DNA from: Diplonema japonicum
Taxonomy: Eukaryota > Euglenozoa > Diplonemea > Diplonemida > Diplonemidae
Length of the DNA: 64,000 bases
Assembly (NCBI GenBank): GCA_964019335.1
Contig: OZ025690.1
Coordinates: forward strand, 124,001-188,000
Direction of reading: 5' to 3'
Shown one piece after another: positions 52,801 to 63,900 of the stretch. How positions within the stretch are numbered: the first letter of the stretch is position 1; every line of letters starts with the position of its first letter. Made by a program: the position numbers and the translations under genes. The notes beneath the pieces were generated by a model. It was not told where the DNA came from and searched no databases. It saw nothing but the letters and a program-made list of their open reading frames with translations.

Positions 52801-55800
52801 GGTCCTCCTCGCTGTCGGCGTTCAGTGCGATCTTCATGAAGATCTCCTCCAAGGTGGTCACGCTTACTCCGAAACCCTCGATTTTTAAGTCATCTTTCTT
52901 GTCGTCCAGCTCGTCGAACATTGCGGGGAAGGCCTTCGGGGTGCGGATGTCGTCCAAGACATCGTGCATCACTTGTTCTTCCTTTTCATCGGTTGACACT
53001 TTGAGTGCTGTGGTGATACCTTCCCGCAGGTTCGTGGGACCCTTTGAACTCGCGCTCTCGAGGAGCCTCCTCACATCAGAGCCCTCGGGGAGGTTCGAGA
53101 TGGATAGCATTGCCTGGTCGCTGGGCCTGCTGTCCATGGGGAGGCGGAGCCTGAGCTCGTTCCCGGTGCAGCTGATTCGTCCCACCTCCGCCCGCGTGAT
53201 GTGCTTGGAGACGACGCGTTCCACGGCCGCCGGGTCGCACCCCTCGCGCATCGCCACCGACATGTTGTAGCCAACCCCGAGACGCGACTTCAGGAAGAAC
53301 GAGCTCCCCCAGGAGTGGAGGCACCCCTTGTTCATGATCGCGATGCTGTCCCCGAGGAGGTCCGCCTCGTCCATGTAGTGTGTCGTCAGCACGATGACGC
53401 GGCCCCGCAGGACGTTCGGGTCTCGCAGGAGCGACCACATCGCCCGCCGCGACTCCACGTCCATCCCCGCGGTCGGCTCGTCCAAGAAGACCAGACGAGA
53501 CCCCCCGATCAGCGAGCACGCCACCGACAGCTTCCTCTTCTGGCCCCCCGACAGAACGGACGACCACGCCTTCCGCTTCTCGTACAGGTTCACCAGCCGC
53601 AACATCTGCTCGATCCTCCCCTCGCTCTTCCCGCCCTTCTTCCGGTTCCCCCACAGCACCTCATCGGGGACCCCCTTGATGCGCCCGTAGAAAGCGAGGT
53701 GCTCCTCGCACGACATGCGCGCCCACAGGATGTTGTGCTGCGGGCAGAACCCGATGTCCTCGCGGATCTTGTCCATGTCTGTCAGGATCGAGCGGCCCCA
53801 CACCTCGCAGTCCCCAGCCGTTGGAGGAAGCATCCCCGTCAACAGGTTGATCAGCGTCGTCTTCCCTGCCCCGTTGTGCCCCAGCACGCACTGGATCTGC
53901 CCCTCGTAGAAGGTCAAGGCGTCCCCTCCCGGCGACCCCTCCGGAAGCCCGTTCCCGAGGTTGTTCACTGCGATGTTCTTCGTCGACTCGTCACTCTTGA
54001 ACTCCTTCCGAAGCCCCATCACCCGCACACGCTCCCGCTGCGACAGGTCCTCCCGTGTCGCAGGGTCCATATCGGTGTCCACGTACATCGGGATCCGGCT
54101 GGGAGGCCCGACGGCCCTTCTGTTTTTTTCGGCGTCTTTGCACCAATAAGAAGGAAACAGGAAGAAGAGGGGGTGCCTCTTCACACCAAACTCGGAGGGA
54201 AGAACGAGGTCCAAGTACCAAGCAAGCGCAAGGTAGAGGATCGTATCAAACATCATCATGAACATGGAGAGGGCGTAGGAGTACTCGTCAGAGGTGAAAT
54301 CGGAAAAGCCGGATCCGATCTCAGACTCTTCGTAGTTGGTGATGAGCTCGGTGCTGTATGAGAAGGCGACGGGGCTGAAGATGGAACTCGCGACCTGGCT
54401 GGAAAGAGGGAGATTGTCAGGGAGGGCAAACTTCGGGACCACCGTGATGAACATTATAAGCGGGGCGGCGATGGCAGCGATCCTCGACTTCGAGAAGAAA
54501 ACGCTGATCAGCATGCTCATCGCAACGATCGACATCGCAAAGAGCTCAAAGATAACAAAAATCAAAACCCACGACGTGTGGCTCAAAAAGGTCGTCCCCG
54601 ATATAAACGTAATCAGAATACACGACACTGTCACAAGGATCCAGTAGGTGCAGTACCAAGAGGTGTAGAACGACATCTTCGATAAACCCATGATGAGCAT
54701 TCCCTCACGGAGACGGTGCTCCTTCTCCTCCACGATCCCGCCAACCAAACAGGACACAGGGTAAATAAACGACAAAGAAAGCACCAACGGAATAAAACCC
54801 CCCGCTCCTTGAAAAAACTCAGACGATTTATACTCCTTCGTCGGCATCGGTGTACCAATCATTTCCACATTCTCAGTAACATCATCCCCACCCGACGCAA
54901 CGGCGGTGAAATGGCTGTCGACCAACCCTTGCAATGTCATGAAACCAGATGTGACGTACTGATAGTATCGATGATCCCCGAGACCCTGCGCGAAACGGTC
55001 TTGCGTTCTGAAGGTGTAAGGTGTGGAGGTGTAGTTCATCCTGATGGTGTAATCGTATATTTTGGCGGTTCGATCAACGCGTTCCAAATTGATCAAAGCC
55101 CATGTGTTGTCGGCGCCGTCGCCTTTGATATACCCTACAGCATCGCTTTCACGTTTCCAGTTGAAAGGACATGACGGGTTGTCCCGGCGGTCGGAAATGG
55201 ACCCGTTCAGTACCGTGTCGAATAGAATGGTACGCTGGCGGAAGTGTTCGAAGATGTCCTCTAAGTCATCGCATGTTTTCGCGACAAACTCAAGATTTCC
55301 TGAATGCGTCCATGAGTTCCAGTACGATGCGGTATTGACGTTCAAATCACCCCAAAAGATTTTCACAGTTCTTTGAAGAGCAACTATTAAATCGAACGAG
55401 AAAATCGTGGATGGGATTTGCGGAGAACGGAGGAGGTCTTCGAGCCGGTTTATGTTATTGGTATTTGCAACACATAAACGTGGTGCCGTGCCCCAACCCG
55501 TAGAACCGGGTGGGGGGACGATGTCTAACAAGATTATAGCACAGCGGTGCTGGCCGCTGCAGGGTTCGATTAGCGTTTTGTTAAGCGCATCTGTTGGGGT
55601 GTCGATGAGGCAGAAATAATTCGAGTATTCCATTTCAATGTCGATTGGTTCATAGCTGTTGTAATAGTCCTTCGCGGGGTGGTCTTCTAAGTCTGAGAGG
55701 GCCCAACCTATTAGCAGTACAGCTAGGAAAAACGGGGGTTTCAGAATTTCGCAAGCGCACCCTTTTGGTCTTCTGGTTTTCAATGTCAGATTTTTTCCGA

Positions 55801-55960
55801 CAGCGAGCTTGAAATGCATCAGCCCCCTGTTCCTCACGGCGTACCCTGACAGGTCGAAACCTTCTTTCTCGTCATCATCGACATTGAACGGGACCCCCTC
55901 GCTTCCATACTTTTCCGTTTGCAGCTCGATCTCGCTTTTTTCAAATGGGTTGTTCGGCAT
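49861..55960 (-). CDS. ABCA-type ABC transporter with WW-like domain, copy 1
   Basis: Spliced length 1992 residues: exons 50179-55960, 50036-50121 and 49861-49971. Full ABCA layout: TM1 near 80, large extracellular loop, five more helices, NBD1 (GHNGAGKTT about 692, LSGGQKRKLS about 802, VFLDEPTAGMD about 820), a linker, TM7 with a second ectodomain, helices, NBD2 (GTNGAGKTT about 1665, LSGGNRRKLS, VFLDEPSAGMD). Between the last helix and NBD2, at about 1565-1595, EWLACTDDFSGKTYYFNEKT followed by SESKW has the two Trp 23 residues apart and the Tyr-Tyr pair of a WW domain. Exon 2 supplies the ABCA end motif ETSLEQVFMRIGERAL. Such pumps move lipids across membranes. The start is MPNNPFEK, since the upstream frame lacks an ATG. 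Confidence 0.93.
49972..50035 (-). other. Intron 2, 64 nt, ABCA copy 1
   Basis: GTATGA donor, which mimics a stop codon, and TTCTTACACAG acceptor. Phase 0. The following exon starts EAYIADSHNEISAPF and ends in TGA at 49861. Confidence 0.8.
50122..50178 (-). other. Intron 1, 57 nt, ABCA copy 1
   Basis: GTGTGTAA donor, AAATATAG acceptor, body of A runs. Phase 1. Removal restores the conserved ABCA motif after NRKIG: ITDYSINETSLEQVFMRIG. Confidence 0.92.
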
Positions 55961-56532
55961 TTTTTCCTTTTTTTTTTTTTGTTCTCCCCCCACCCCCGCG
56001 AGAACCCACTAGGAAGTTGGATTTTTTTTTTTTTTTTTTTTTTTGATCCGACAAAAAAATAGAAAAAAAAAGAAAAAAAAATCGGAAAAAAAAAAAAAAT
56101 TAATGGGATAACAAAAAAAAATATAAAAAAAATCTCTTTTTTAAACTTTTTTCCCCCCTCAACCGTACTAAAAAACAAATGGAAAAAAAAAATGTATATT
56201 AATGGCTGTGGGGGGGAGGGGAAGAAGGGGGGTCTTTTTTTTTTTTTTTTGGTAGGATTCTATTCTCCAAAGAAAAGAACAAAAACTACAGCACAATAGG
56301 CTTTTTCTTTTTATTTACTATTATTTGTCATTACACAAGCAGGGGGAGAGGGGGGATATATTGTCTCTTAAATGACCGGGTCCTCTTGTGATGAAATCAG
56401 GCCAAGTAGTAGAAAAAGAAAAAAAAGGGGCAGTCGGGGGAAGAGCAGATAAAAAGGTACATTTTGCCTAACATCAAAGTTACATGGGAGAATATAATAA
56501 AAATGAAAACAAAAAAAGACTTTGTGACCTCC

Positions 56533-56627
56533 CTAGTAGTTTCTAATCAGTTCCTGGAGTAGTTGTGCTGTTCCTTCTAGACAACGGTGTGGAGTCAGCC
56601 AATGGTAGGGCTTCCCAGACTGGCTCA
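56533..56627 (-). CDS. Orphan C-terminal exon of a small protein
   Basis: Begins after TTTTTTCAG, a clear acceptor, and reads SQSGKPYHWLTPHRCLEGTA then QLLQELIRNY to a TAG. An ATG (MIVG) lies upstream of a 40-base A run near 56722 and may start the gene, but the A run prevents choosing the frame. No family recognised. Confidence 0.4.
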
Positions 56628-56642
56628 CTGAAAAAACTTTAA

Positions 56643-56690
<48 letters not shown>

Positions 56691-56881
56691 CTTCTCTATT
56701 TTTTTTTTTCCAACAATCATGATCGAAACAAAACAAAAAACAAAAAAAATGTGTAGAAAAAAATCTTCCCCGCGAGATCCAGAGGGGAGGAGAGGGGGGG
56801 GGGGGGTAAAAAAAGTCAAAATTTCGAAAAAAAAAAAAAAGAATTACTGTAGAATCACTGTTTTTTTTTTTTTTTTTTCCC

Positions 56882-56920
<39 letters not shown>

Positions 56921-57190
56921 TACAGTAATTTATACTCACGACACATCGTAAATAAAGGTGGATTTATTGTTTACTCAATTTCGACTCAAAAAATAAAAAA
57001 AAAGGGGAAGGCGGGACAACGGCAGAGACACTCTAAACTCGACTGCTCTTCTTCCTCCCACAGATTAGAAGTATTTAAAAAATAGAGATTCTGATATAAA
57101 ATATTCAAAAGAAAAAGGGCAGTACTGGCATTTGATACAAATGCTCGTACCCCCTTTTTTTTGATAAGGGACACGTCGAGGCTCTTACAA

Positions 57191-57222
57191 AAGAGGAACT
57201 GGCCGTTGTTTGTACGTGCCGG
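57191..57222. repeat. Dispersed 32-base motif, copy 2
   Basis: Near-identical to 29018-29049. On the minus strand it encodes TRHVQTTASSS and is followed by a GTAAGA donor. Confidence 0.7.
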
Positions 57223-57396
57223 GTAAAACCTGGAGAAGTTTGTTTGTCAACCCGAAACACGTAGCCAACGTTCTTCTTTTGTTTAGATGACTCGTTCTTG
57301 CAAAAAAAAAAAAAAAAGAAGAAAAAAAAAGAGGAAACCACATAAAAAAGTAAACGAAATATAATTGTTTGACAAGTCAAAGACTTGTTCTTTTTT

Positions 57397-57432
<36 letters not shown>

Positions 57433-57955
57433 AAGAAAGAAAAAAGCGCACAAAAGCAGGAAGGAAAGGGGTGGCCATGCTGCACTCTTTTTTTTTTTTT
57501 TTTTCTCTTTTTTTTTTGCCTTCATTTAGTTGCGTTGACCGATTTTTAATACTGGGGGGACAAGGAATCTGTTCTATACCACAGTGCCGCCAGCACAAAT
57601 TTACTTTGAGCATTTCTTTTTTTTTTCTCTTTTTTTTTTTCTTTGTCCCGCTTTATGTTTTCTTTCTCGTTTTTTTTTTTTTTTTCTTTTCTTTCAGTTC
57701 CTTTTTCCTTTTTCTTTTACTCTATAACCCCTCCGACCCACCAGAGGGCAAAGCAGCAAATAAATAAATAAAAAAAATAAAAATAAAAAAAAACAGGTAA
57801 GGGGGGCAAGTAGAGGAGGAAAGATGAGGCGCGAAAAGGGAGAGAACTGTGCGATCCCTCTTTTCCAAAGGAATGAGTTTTCCTCTTCTTTACATTACAT
57901 TAACGAAGAGCGAGAAATAAATTCGAAGGGGGGGAAAAAAATGAGGGGGCACCAC

Positions 57956-60900
57956 TTAACTCAAGGGATCGCCTGCAGGGGGTGTGGGGGGGTATAGGTT
58001 TGCTGCGTCGTTGTTCTTGTAAGCTTCCTGTGTAAGAATTGTACAAATAAAAAAAAAAAAAGAACAGAAGTTGTTTCTCCCTTCATTCATACCGCATCTT
58101 CGTCACGCAGGGCCCTCTCCCCGATGCGCATGAAGACCTGCTCCAAAGAGGTCTCGTTGATAGAGTAGTCGGTGATGCCTATATTTTTTTGTTTTTTTGT
58201 TTTTTTTATTTTTTTGTTTTATATGTTTTACACACCAATCTTCCTGTTGTCCTCCACGAACTGGAACATTGCGGAGAGGGAGGATTCCTTCTTGAGGACC
58301 TGGTAGGTGAGCCTCTGCTGGGTGTCTTCTGTGAGGAGGGCGTTGGCCCATTTTTCAGCGATGAGCTCCTTCGCGGCCGCTTCCGCCTCCTTGTTCTTCA
58401 GCTTCACGGTGAGCTCGTAGGAGTCGCCGAGGGACTGCTTCAGCTGGGACAGGCTTCCGAGACACTGGAGCCTCCCGTCGACCATGATGGTGACGCGGTG
58501 CTGCAGGCGTGCCAGCCCCTCGATCTCCTCGAGGTGGTGCGTCGTCAGCACCACGCTGAGGTGGAGCTCCGTGATGGCCTTCTCCAGAGCGCCCCACAAG
58601 CTGCGTCGGGCCACCGGGTCCATCCCCGCCGACGGCTCGTCCAAGAAGACCACCGGTGGTCCTCCCATCAAGGCCACCGCCACCGACAGCTTCCGACGGT
58701 TCCCCCCGCTCAGGGCCTTCGCCATCTTCTTCCGATGCGGGAGGAGCCCCAAGCCCCCCAACAGCAGCTCCACGCTCGGCTGCACCTGGTGCGACGGGAT
58801 CCCTCGCAGGCACGCGAACAGACGCAGGTGCTCCTCGCAAGTCATGTGGTCCAGCAGCGCGTCGAACTGCGGGCAGAACCCCAAGCTCTGCCGTGCCAGC
58901 TGCGCCTCCTCCACCACGTCGTACCCCTCCCCCGTCGCAGGGTTCTCTCCGATAAAGGCCCGTCCCTCGCTCGGGGCGAACTCCCCGCTCAGCACGCTCA
59001 GCGTCGTCGTCTTCCCCGCCCCGTTCGTCCCGAGGAACGCGAACAGCTCCCCGGACCTCACCCCGAAGCTCAGGTCCGCCACTGCCACCTTCGGCTTCGA
59101 CATGTTCCCCGCAGGAGGCCACACCTTCCGAAGCCGCTGCACAGTCACGTAGTCTCCCTTCCTCCCTTTCCCCTCCAGTACCTCCTTCGCGTGCTCATCC
59201 ACTGCAGCGTCTCGGTAGAAAGGCGTGTCCTTCGTCGTCCACTTCGACTCACTTGTCTTCTCGTTGAAGTAGTAGACGTTGTGCTCGTCGTCCGTGCACA
59301 CCAGCCACTCCCCACGGCGCTTCAGGACCGAGTCGTTGTCCCGCTCAAGCTTCCCGTCGTCCTCATCGTAGACGTCATCCACGAGAGGTGTCTCCTCGTC
59401 CGCTAGCTTTACCTCGTCACCACCCCAGCGGCACTGCAAGAACCTCCTGCGCATCCAAGGCACCTCAAGGGTGCATGTAGCAAGGACAAAGATCGGCGAC
59501 ATACAAATCATGTATGTGAGGTCTACTCCTGTGACGTTCCAGTCGAAAGGGCTGGGGATGTGCGAGGTGTTGACCGCCTTCGCCACACCGATGCTTGACA
59601 GCTTGATGATGCCCTCACCAAGGCAGTACGAGGGGACAAGGCGGTATATGTATTTCAGGGTGCCGTTCGCACTCTTCGTGGAGTCGATGTAGTCGAGAAT
59701 CTGTGCAGAGATGACCAAGATGAAGCCTGCGATGAAGTTGAAGATCATGACCGCATTCTGTGCGGCAGTGTGCGAGCTGAACAGGAACGACAGCAGGTAT
59801 GAGTTCGCAATGGAGGAGATACCATACAACAGGAACAGAAGGAACGTGGCGAAGAAGCTCTCGAACGACCCGATGAACTCCTCTCTGCTGTCACCGAAGA
59901 AGACGATAAAGACAAGGAACATGGTGCAGATGTAGGCAAGAAGGTCGAAGGTGAACGAGCTTGCCCAGTACGCGCCCATGTGGACACCGGAAACAACCTG
60001 CACGTGTTTTGCTTTGCACTCCCGCTCCTTGACGATGAAGGACACGAAGTTTGACGGAATGAAAGTGAAGGGAATCATGATGAAGATGCCTGTGATCACA
60101 ACTTGGATGGAGTTAATGAGCTTTTGGGCATAGTCACTGAAAGGCAAGGGGTGGTTACGAGTGATGATCTCACCAGCGATGTGGCCGCGTCTGAGAATTG
60201 CGTTGGAGAAAGCACTAACAACACCAGGGAAGGAGTGGATGAAGGTGGCGTTGGTGAAGAGAAGACTGACGTTCCGGTCGTCACCTGACATCGTGGCCTG
60301 CGTGAAATTATCAGGGTAGGCAATGGCGCAGGGGCGCTGTGCCTTGTGGCTGTTATAGTTATCCAACATCCACTCTGACATCGTCGTCCCGTTCACCACA
60401 CTGCTATTCATGGCATGGAGGTTCTGCAGCTCGTAGTCTGTCTTGTCAAACGGGCACACCCCAGTGCAGTCCGCAAACAAGTCTGACTCCTGCTCGGACA
60501 CGTAAAGCAACTTCGCCGGTCTATCGAATAAGTTAGCACCCATCATCAAACTGGGCTGGTTCGGTGGCCCGAGCCTTCCTAACAACAGCGCAAGCAAAAT
60601 GAACACCACAGGAAGCACGAACTGGAAGCACAGCGTCCTGTGGTCTCTCTTCGCACAGTGAAACCTCTTTACAATCAGCCCGAGGTACTGCTCCATGTAC
60701 AGTTTCGTTCCCTTTTTCGACTGCTCGTCCGCCTGCTTGTCTCCCAAGATGCTGTACAGATTGCCGAAGTTGAAGTCGGTCGGTGCCTGTCCCTTCACCT
60801 GCGGTGTTTGCTGCTCTCCAGCAACAAGGTCCTCCTCGCTGTCGGCGTTCAGTGCGATCTTCATGAAGATCTCCTCCAAGGTGGTCACGCTTACTCCGAA

Positions 60901-63900
60901 GCCCTCGATCTTCAAGTTCTTTTTACTGTTATCAAGTTCGTCGAACATTGCGGGGAAGGCCTTCGGGGTGCGAATGTCGTCCAAGACATCGTGCATCACT
61001 TGTACCTCTTCTTCGTCAGGTGCCTGTCCCGCCGCCGCTGCCCCGTCCAAGGTCGTTGCTATGTACTCTCGCAGGTTCGTGGGACCCTTTGAACTCGCGC
61101 TCTCGAGGAGCCTCCTCACATCAGAGCCCTCGGGGAGGTTCGAGATGGATAGCATTGCCTGGTCGCTGGGCCTGCTGTCCATGGGGAGGCGGAGCCTGAG
61201 CTCGTTCCCGGTGCAGCTGATTCGTCCCACCTCCGCCCGCGTGATGTGCTTGGAGACGACGCGTTCCACGGCCGCCGGGTCGCACCCCTCGCGCATCGCC
61301 ACCGACATGTTGTAGCCAACCCCGAGACGCGACTTCAGGAAGAACGAGCTCCCCCAGGAGTGGAGGCACCCCTTGTTCATGATCGCGATGCTGTCCCCGA
61401 GGAGGTCCGCCTCGTCCATGTAGTGTGTCGTCAGCACGATGACGCGGCCCCGCAGGACGTTCGGGTCTCGCAGGAGCGACCACATCGCCCGCCGCGACTC
61501 CACGTCCATCCCCGCGGTCGGCTCGTCCAAGAAGACCAGACGAGACCCCCCGATCAGCGAGCACGCCACCGACAGCTTCCTCTTCTGGCCCCCCGACAGA
61601 ACGGACGACCACGCCTTCCGCTTCTCGTACAGGTTCACCAGCCGCAACATCTGCTCGATCCTCCCCTCGCTCTTCCCGCCCTTCTTCCGGTTCCCCCACA
61701 GCACCTCATCGGGGACCCCCTTGATGCGCCCGTAGAAAGCGAGGTGCTCCTCGCACGACATGCGCGCCCACAGGATGTTGTGCTGCGGGCAGAACCCGAT
61801 GTCCTCGCGGATCTTGTCCATGTCTGTCAGGATCGAGCGGCCCCACACCTCGCAGTCCCCAGCCGTTGGAGGAAGCATCCCCGTCAACAGGTTGATCAGC
61901 GTCGTCTTCCCTGCCCCGTTGTGCCCCAGCACGCACTGGATCTGCCCCTCGTAGAAGGTCAAGGCGTCCCCTCCCGGCGACCCCTCCGGAAGCCCGTTCC
62001 CGAGGTTGTTCACTGCGATGTTCTTCGTCGACTCGTCACTCTTGAACTCCTTCCGAAGCCCCATCACCCGCACACGCTCCCGCTGCGACAGGTCCTCCCG
62101 TGTCGCAGGGTCCATATCGGTGTCCACGTACATCGGGATCCGGCTGGGAGGCCCGATCGCTCTTCTGCTCTTTTCGGCGTCCTTGCGGCGCTTGTTGGTA
62201 CTCCAATAAGAAGGAAACAGGAAGAAGAAGGGGTGCCTCTTCACACCAAACTCGGAGGGAAGAACGAGGTCCAAGTACCAAGCAAGCGCAAGGTAGAGGA
62301 TAGTGTCAATGAGCATCATAAACATGGAGAGGGCGTAGGAGTACTCGTCAGAGGTGAGATCGGAGAAGCCGGATCCGATCTCAGACTGTTCGTAGTTGGT
62401 GATGAGCTCGGTGCTGTATGAGAAGGCGACGGGGCTGAGAAGTGATGTCAAAACCTCGACGTGCAAGGGCTCGTTGGCAGGGAGGGCAAACTTCGGGACC
62501 ACCGTGATGAACATGAGAAGCGGGGCGGCGATGGCAGCGATCCTCGACTTCGAGAAGAAAACGCTAATCAGCAAGCTAAGCGCCACCACCGACATCGCAA
62601 ACAGTTCGAATACAACAAAAATAAGAAGCCACGATGTGTGGTTCAAGAAGGTCAGCCCGGAGATCACCGTGATTATACTACACGACACTGTCACAAGGAT
62701 CCAGTAGGTGCAGTACCAAGAGGTGTAGAACGACATCTTCGATAAACCCATGATGAGCATTCCCTCACGGAGACGGTGCTCCTTCTCCTCCACGATCCCG
62801 CCAACCAAACAGGACACAGGGTACAAGAACGAAAGCGACAACACCAACGGGATCATACTACCAGCGTGCTGAAAAAACTCAGAAGCATGGTAAGACCATG
62901 TAGGCATCGGCACACTGAAAATAGAAGCACCACCACGAGTTGAGTCAGCTTCGATACCGGACAGCATTGTGAAATATTCGTCCAGATACGTCTGGAGGGT
63001 TATAAAGCCAGATGTCATATACTGGGTGTAACGGTGCTTCCCAAGGCCCTGCGAGAACTTGTCGACCTTTTTAAAGGTGTATGGAGTGGCGGTGTAGTTC
63101 ATCCTGATGGTGTAGTCGTAGATGTGGTTCTTTGTATCGACCTCGTGAAGAACGATGAGTGCCCATGTGTGGTCTGCTCCGTCGCCTTTGATGTAGTCGA
63201 CGGCTTCGCCTTCGGTCTTCCACATGAAGGGACACGACGGGTTGTTGCGTCTGTCTGCGATGGTGTGGTTGAAGGCCGAGTCGAACAGCAGCGAACGGGC
63301 TCTTAAGTGGTCCATGAAGCCTTCAACGTGTGAGCAGTTCTTCGCCGTGAACTCCAACGCCCCCTGGTGGATGAGCGAATGCTCGTAGCTGTCGGTGTTG
63401 TACTTCAGTTTCCCGTTAATGATCCGAGCCAGTTTCTGCGCGTACACCATCGAGTCAAAATCGGGGACCGAAATGGGTTGGTTTGTCCCGTCCAAGTTAA
63501 ACCCAGGCGGGATGGTAGGAAACGGACCCGGAGGCAGTGTAAATGGACCTGGAGGAAGGCTCAACGGACCTGGTGGTAATGTAATCCCAGGAGGCAACGT
63601 AAGCCCAGGAGGCAATGTAAGACGAGGAGGCAATGTAAGCCCAGGAGGCAACGTAATCCCAGGAGGCAATGTAAGACCTGCCGGTTTATCATCGCCAGCT
63701 TCCTGCACATTCCCATCCCTACCAGGCGGCGGCGACGGTGGCGGGTGATGATGATGATGATGGGGCACCGGTACTATTGAGCACAGTGTAGGGTATTCAC
63801 CCCAGTCCTCAGACGCTCCTGGCGGCGGTGTTATCAAGGACACGTTGTTTTCATAAGGGCAGCCTGCCGTGCAGTTTGGGTATCCGAATGATTCGTTCAC

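Larger units (their letters stand above)
55961..57955. repeat. Homopolymer-rich spacer between the ABCA genes
   Basis: Two kilobases of A, T and G runs, with T and A runs of 30-45 bases. It holds a coding-like exon at 56533-56627 and a minus-strand region at 57300-57000 with the second copy of the 32-base motif, a GTAAGA donor and a Cys-containing frame (EEEEQSSLECLCRCPAF). Confidence 0.5.
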
